This document shows, one piece after another, positions 60,965-64,000 of a stretch of DNA of 64,000 bases (position 1 is its first letter; every line of letters begins with the position of its first letter). The stretch lies in NCBI GenBank assembly GCA_963589785.1, contig CAVAMJ010000003.1, forward strand, positions 168,003 through 232,002. Reading direction: 5' to 3'. Position numbers and translations under genes: made by a program. Origin of the DNA: SIG603 sp963589785. Its GTDB lineage: Bacteria; Bacillota; Clostridia; Oscillospirales; Acutalibacteraceae. The notes beneath the pieces were generated by a model. The model did no database searches, was not told the origin of the DNA, and saw nothing but the letters and a program-made list of their open reading frames with translations.

Positions 60965-61867
60965 TCAAAGCATTAAATCTCTGATGTACTTGATTGTGTA
61001 CTTAACGCCCTTCTCGCCGAGCTCGCCCTGCCATGTCTTTGAGTGCGGCTCAATTGAAAGGTATCCGTCATAGTGGTGCTGATAAAGTGCGCCGAAGAAT
61101 GCTCTCCAGTTGATGGAGTCGATACCTGCGGGTGGGTTGTCGTAAAGGCAATCATCTGCTGCGACCTCAGGCTCGGAGTACTTCTTGAACTCAGGAAGCT
61201 CTCTCTCGATGTCGTAGTAGTTCCAGTGCTTCGGCTCCATGGAGTCGCCAAGCTGGATAACGCCCTTGATGTGAACATAGCCGAATCTGTCGCCCCAGTG
61301 CATAGTCTCGGAAAGATATGCGCCGTGCTCGCCGCCGTGAACAAATGAATGTGACGGGTCATATTTGATTGTGAGTCCCGGAACCTCGTCAAGAACAAGC
61401 TTCCACTGCTCAGGTGTGCGGATGTAGTTGTTGCCCATCATGCAGGTAACGATAGATGTTGTCATACCCTTATCTTTTGCATAAGCAACAATCTCTCTTA
61501 AAACCTTGATAGCGGCTGTGATGTTGCCGTAATATGTGAGATTCTTGTTGTATCCGACACTTACAAGATAATGTGAAGCGCCAAGCTCTGCACCGAAATC
61601 GATAACGGTCTTGACCTCTGCCATTTCCTCTGCGATAGCTTCGCCGTCGTCTCCGATTATCTGGCTTGCCCAGCGTCCGACTGCACCGCACTCCATGTCA
61701 TTCTCTTCGAATGCCTTTTTGAGCTCAGGCAGCTTCGGTGTGATTTCGCTCATCGGTACACCGAACCACTTCGGATAGTTTAAATCAAGCTCGACAAAGT
61801 CAAGTCCGAGTTCTTTTGCGTGCTTAACTTCTTCGACCTCAGGTCTGATTATCATACCCAACTTCAT
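60965..61867 (-). CDS. Sugar phosphate isomerase/epimerase-like TIM barrel
   Basis: A 300-residue AP_endonuc_2/xylose-isomerase-like TIM barrel. Metal-site residues are suggested by FVELDLNYP, IKYDPSHSF, GYVHIKG and LSIEPH in the expected order. The substrate cannot be named; relatives include inosose dehydratases and various sugar isomerases. Ribosome site GGAGGA precedes the ATG. It is alone on the minus strand, with its own terminator; divergent from pepF. Confidence 0.82.
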   Translation of the reverse strand: MKLGMIIRPEVEEVKHAKELGLDFVELDLNYPKWFGVPMSEITPKLPELKKAFEENDMECGAVGRWASQIIGDDGEAIAEEMAEVKTVIDFGAELGASHYLVSVGYNKNLTYYGNITAAIKVLREIVAYAKDKGMTTSIVTCMMGNNYIRTPEQWKLVLDEVPGLTIKYDPSHSFVHGGEHGAYLSETMHWGDRFGYVHIKGVIQLGDSMEPKHWNYYDIERELPEFKKYSEPEVAADDCLYDNPPAGIDSINWRAFFGALYQHHYDGYLSIEPHSKTWQGELGEKGVKYTIKYIRDLML

Positions 61868-62095
61868 AATAAAAATCCTCCCATAAAAACCCTGACATTT
61901 TGGATACAGTCAAAGCTAATTTAGTCATATTTTAACAAAAAAGTTTGCTATGTTCAATGATTTTTCTGTTACAATCTTGTAATAAAGAATTCTTACATAT
62001 TGTAATTTTGTTTTGCTGAAAATTAAGTGTGGAAAATGATTAAAAATGTGATATACTCAAATCAAATATATTTTTATTCTTTACGGAGGTAAATT

Positions 62096-63910
62096 ATGGA
62101 GCTCGCAAGAAGACAGGATGTTCCCGTGAACGAAACATGGGATCTCTCACTTTTGTATAAAACCGAAGAGGATATGTATGCCGATGTCGAAAAGGCTCGT
62201 GTGCTCACAGATAAAATAGTCGCTGATTATAAGGGAAACTTAGATACACCTGAAAATATCGTAAAATGCCTTGACGACATGGAGGAGGTTCTCAAGATTG
62301 AGCATGTCGCCGGCGCTTACGCTATGCTTGCCGTTGAGGTAGACTACTACGATAACCATAATCAGGAGAGAAGCTCTAAGGTAAATGCCGCTTTCTCGAA
62401 GATTAACGCTGATCTTTCCTTTGTTGACTCCGAGATTTTGGAGCAGAGCGAGGAGACAATCAATAAGGCTATTGAAATTGCTAAGGGAAGCAAAATTTAC
62501 CTCGAGGACTTACTCAGAAAAAAGCCACATCAGCTCACACCTGAAACAGAAAAAGTGCTTGCCGCACTCTCACCGACGCTTTCAACACCATATAATGTTT
62601 ACAATATGTCGAAGCTTGCCGATATGCAGTTCGGCTCTTTCGAGGTGAACGGCAAGGAGTATCCGCTTGGCTATTCTCTCTTCGAGGATAACTATGAATA
62701 TGAGGTTGATATCGATATAAGAAGAACTGCTTTCAATAAATTCTACGATAAATTAGCGCAGTATCAGAATACAACAGCTACCGCATATAACGCACAGGTA
62801 AGCTATGAGAAGACAATGAGCGAGCTCAGAGGTTATGAGAGCGTTTTTGATTATCTCTTGGAGGATCAGAAGGTCACAAGAGAAATGTATAATCGCCAGA
62901 TAGACCTTATCACAGAAAAGCTTGCACCTCATATGCAGAAGTATGCAAAGCTGTTGGGCAAAATACATAAGCTTGATGAAATGACTTTTGCCGATTTGAA
63001 GCTTGCTATCGACCCTGAATTTGACCCAAGAGTTACTATCGAGGAATCTAAGGAGTATGTCAAAAAAGGACTTTCCGTGCTCGGTGACAGTTATGTAAAA
63101 ATGGTTGAGGAAGCATTCGATAAGCGTTGGTTCGACTTCGCAAAGAATCAGGGTAAGTGCACAGGAGGATTCTGCGAAACACCATACGGCAAAAACAGCT
63201 ATATCCTCTTAAGCTGGAATGACAGAATGGCAGATGTTTTCACAGAGGCACATGAGCTCGGTCACGCCGGTCACTTCAAGCGCTGTAATAAGGAGCAGTC
63301 ATTCTATGATACGAATGTTTCTACTTATTTTGTAGAAGCACCGTCAACCATGAATGAGCTTTTGATGGCACAGTATCTCCTAAAGACAAACAACGATAAG
63401 CGCTTCCGACGTTGGGTTCTCTCAAGTATGATAGGCCATACATATTACCATAACTTTGTAACTCACCTTCGTGAGGCTTGGTACCAGAGAGAGGTATATA
63501 AAATTATCGATGAGGGCGGCAGTGTAACAGCTGATACACTAAACGAGATATTCAAGAAAAACCTCGAGATATTCTGGGGAGATGCAGTAAAAATTCCCGA
63601 TAAAGCATCACTCACATGGATGCGCCAGCCGCATTACTATATGGGACTTTACCCGTATACATACAGCGCGGGTTTGACAGTAGCAACTGAGGTAGCAAGA
63701 AGAATAGAGAAAGAGGGCCAGAGCGCAGTAGACGACTGGAAGAAGGTTCTTTATGCCGGAAGTACACTTGATCCGCTCGGACTTGCAAAGCTTGCTAAGG
63801 TGGATATATCCACCGATGAGCCGCTGAATGATACAATCGCATATATCGGAGCGATAGTAGATGAGATTGTGTCATTGACAGAAGAAATTGACGGCATAAC
63901 AATAGATTAA
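62096..63910 (+). CDS. pepF: Oligoendopeptidase F
   Basis: A 604-residue zinc metallopeptidase (M3 family) digesting short peptides of about 7-17 residues in the cytoplasm. The HExxH motif is in EAHELGHAGHF (about residue 385), with the third ligand Glu in VEAPSTMNE. Ribosome site GGAGG is a near-perfect match. Length is normal. It could use peptides brought in through the binding proteins in this window, an inference. The repeat copy 3 begins about 8 bases after its stop. Confidence 0.95.
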   Translation: MELARRQDVPVNETWDLSLLYKTEEDMYADVEKARVLTDKIVADYKGNLDTPENIVKCLDDMEEVLKIEHVAGAYAMLAVEVDYYDNHNQERSSKVNAAFSKINADLSFVDSEILEQSEETINKAIEIAKGSKIYLEDLLRKKPHQLTPETEKVLAALSPTLSTPYNVYNMSKLADMQFGSFEVNGKEYPLGYSLFEDNYEYEVDIDIRRTAFNKFYDKLAQYQNTTATAYNAQVSYEKTMSELRGYESVFDYLLEDQKVTREMYNRQIDLITEKLAPHMQKYAKLLGKIHKLDEMTFADLKLAIDPEFDPRVTIEESKEYVKKGLSVLGDSYVKMVEEAFDKRWFDFAKNQGKCTGGFCETPYGKNSYILLSWNDRMADVFTEAHELGHAGHFKRCNKEQSFYDTNVSTYFVEAPSTMNELLMAQYLLKTNNDKRFRRWVLSSMIGHTYYHNFVTHLREAWYQREVYKIIDEGGSVTADTLNEIFKKNLEIFWGDAVKIPDKASLTWMRQPHYYMGLYPYTYSAGLTVATEVARRIEKEGQSAVDDWKKVLYAGSTLDPLGLAKLAKVDISTDEPLNDTIAYIGAIVDEIVSLTEEIDGITID

Positions 63911-63918
63911 CAGAAAAA

Positions 63919-64000
63919 ACACAAAAGTTTTTGCTTCGCTTTTTACAAAAAGCGAACGGGTGTGGGCGGAGCCCACGAATAATTAATAATGTATAATTAA
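63919..64000 (+). repeat. Dispersed structured intergenic repeat, copy 3 (cut by window end)
   Basis: Starts eight bases after the pepF stop, same direction. The 82 bases present match copy 2 except for one base in the loop of the GTGGGC/GCCCAC hairpin (A to G at 63968). The structured closing domain, if present, lies beyond the window. Confidence 0.87.

Noticed and set aside
1..64000. CRISPR array, prophage, integrase or insertion sequence
   Set aside because: No regularly spaced direct repeats, cas genes, phage structural genes or transposase frames were seen; the repeat family at 13529, 60665 and 63919 has no transposase and no clear terminal inverted repeats.

Overview
The window looks like core chromosome of a strictly anaerobic, low-to-moderate GC Gram-positive bacterium of the Clostridia, most likely the gut Ruminococcaceae/Oscillospiraceae. 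This is inferred from gene content: a flavodiiron protein with a flavin-reductase/rubredoxin fusion, a phosphofructokinase of the pyrophosphate-dependent type, an isoleucine T-box, MerR-type regulation, plant-polysaccharide enzymes (GH36 alpha-galactosidase, GH51 arabinofuranosidase), fakA-recG linkage, and strong Shine-Dalgarno sites. No phage, transposase, integrase, CRISPR array or plasmid gene was seen.

Layout. 1-4.8 kb: 5' part of an exonuclease III gene, a cyclophilin, then a minus-strand run of pyrimidine salvage genes (pdp, cdd) beside two unusual enzyme-fold proteins: a D-serine dehydratase homologue lacking its PLP lysine and a phosphoribosyltransferase-like protein lacking the acidic PRPP pair. 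5-13.5 kb: glycogen synthase, an alpha/beta-hydrolase-Nudix fusion, a YmdB-type phosphodiesterase, fakA, recG, and a small DUF4870-like membrane protein. 13.5-21.3 kb: a structured intergenic repeat, the flavodiiron protein, GH36, a MerR regulator divergent from an orphan peptide-binding lipoprotein, and the rubredoxin fusion. 21.3-28.7 kb: rarA, a murC operon with DUF3237 and radical SAM genes, an MFS transporter and glyA. 28.7-36.7 kb: the branched-chain amino acid block (isoleucine T-box-ilvA, ilvB-ilvN, ilvC, ilvD) ending in a translationally coupled DUF815-type ATPase. 36.7-43 kb: manA-osmC-like-sugar kinase, a second orphan binding lipoprotein, and a MORN-repeat protein. 43-53.9 kb: a MalY/PatB C-S lyase, uraA-upp, an acyltransferase-like protein with an esterase, beta-phosphoglucomutase, an HD-HAD fusion, GH51 and a Cof-type HAD. 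53.9-54.4 kb: a four-tRNA operon (Gln, His, Arg, Gly). 54.8-64 kb: phosphofructokinase with a structured leader, sbcD-sbcC, a sugar isomerase-like protein and pepF.

The most unusual signal is a dispersed intergenic repeat seen three times (13529-13874 minus, 60665-60901 plus, 63919 to the window end). Each copy starts just after the stop codon of a gene and lies in that gene's orientation. All three carry the same two strong hairpins, and the two complete copies share a further module in which stem bases change together (compensatory substitutions), which argues for selected RNA or single-stranded DNA structure. Copy 1 also holds an extra four-way-junction-like block.

Functionally the window supports uptake and use of plant-derived sugars (GH36, GH51, manA, sugar kinase, pgmB, glgA, PPi-type PFK), branched-chain amino acid synthesis under tRNA-Ile sensing, pyrimidine salvage (uraA-upp, pdp, cdd), oxygen or NO detoxification (FprA with the rubredoxin fusion) and DNA repair (recG, rarA, sbcCD, exonuclease III).
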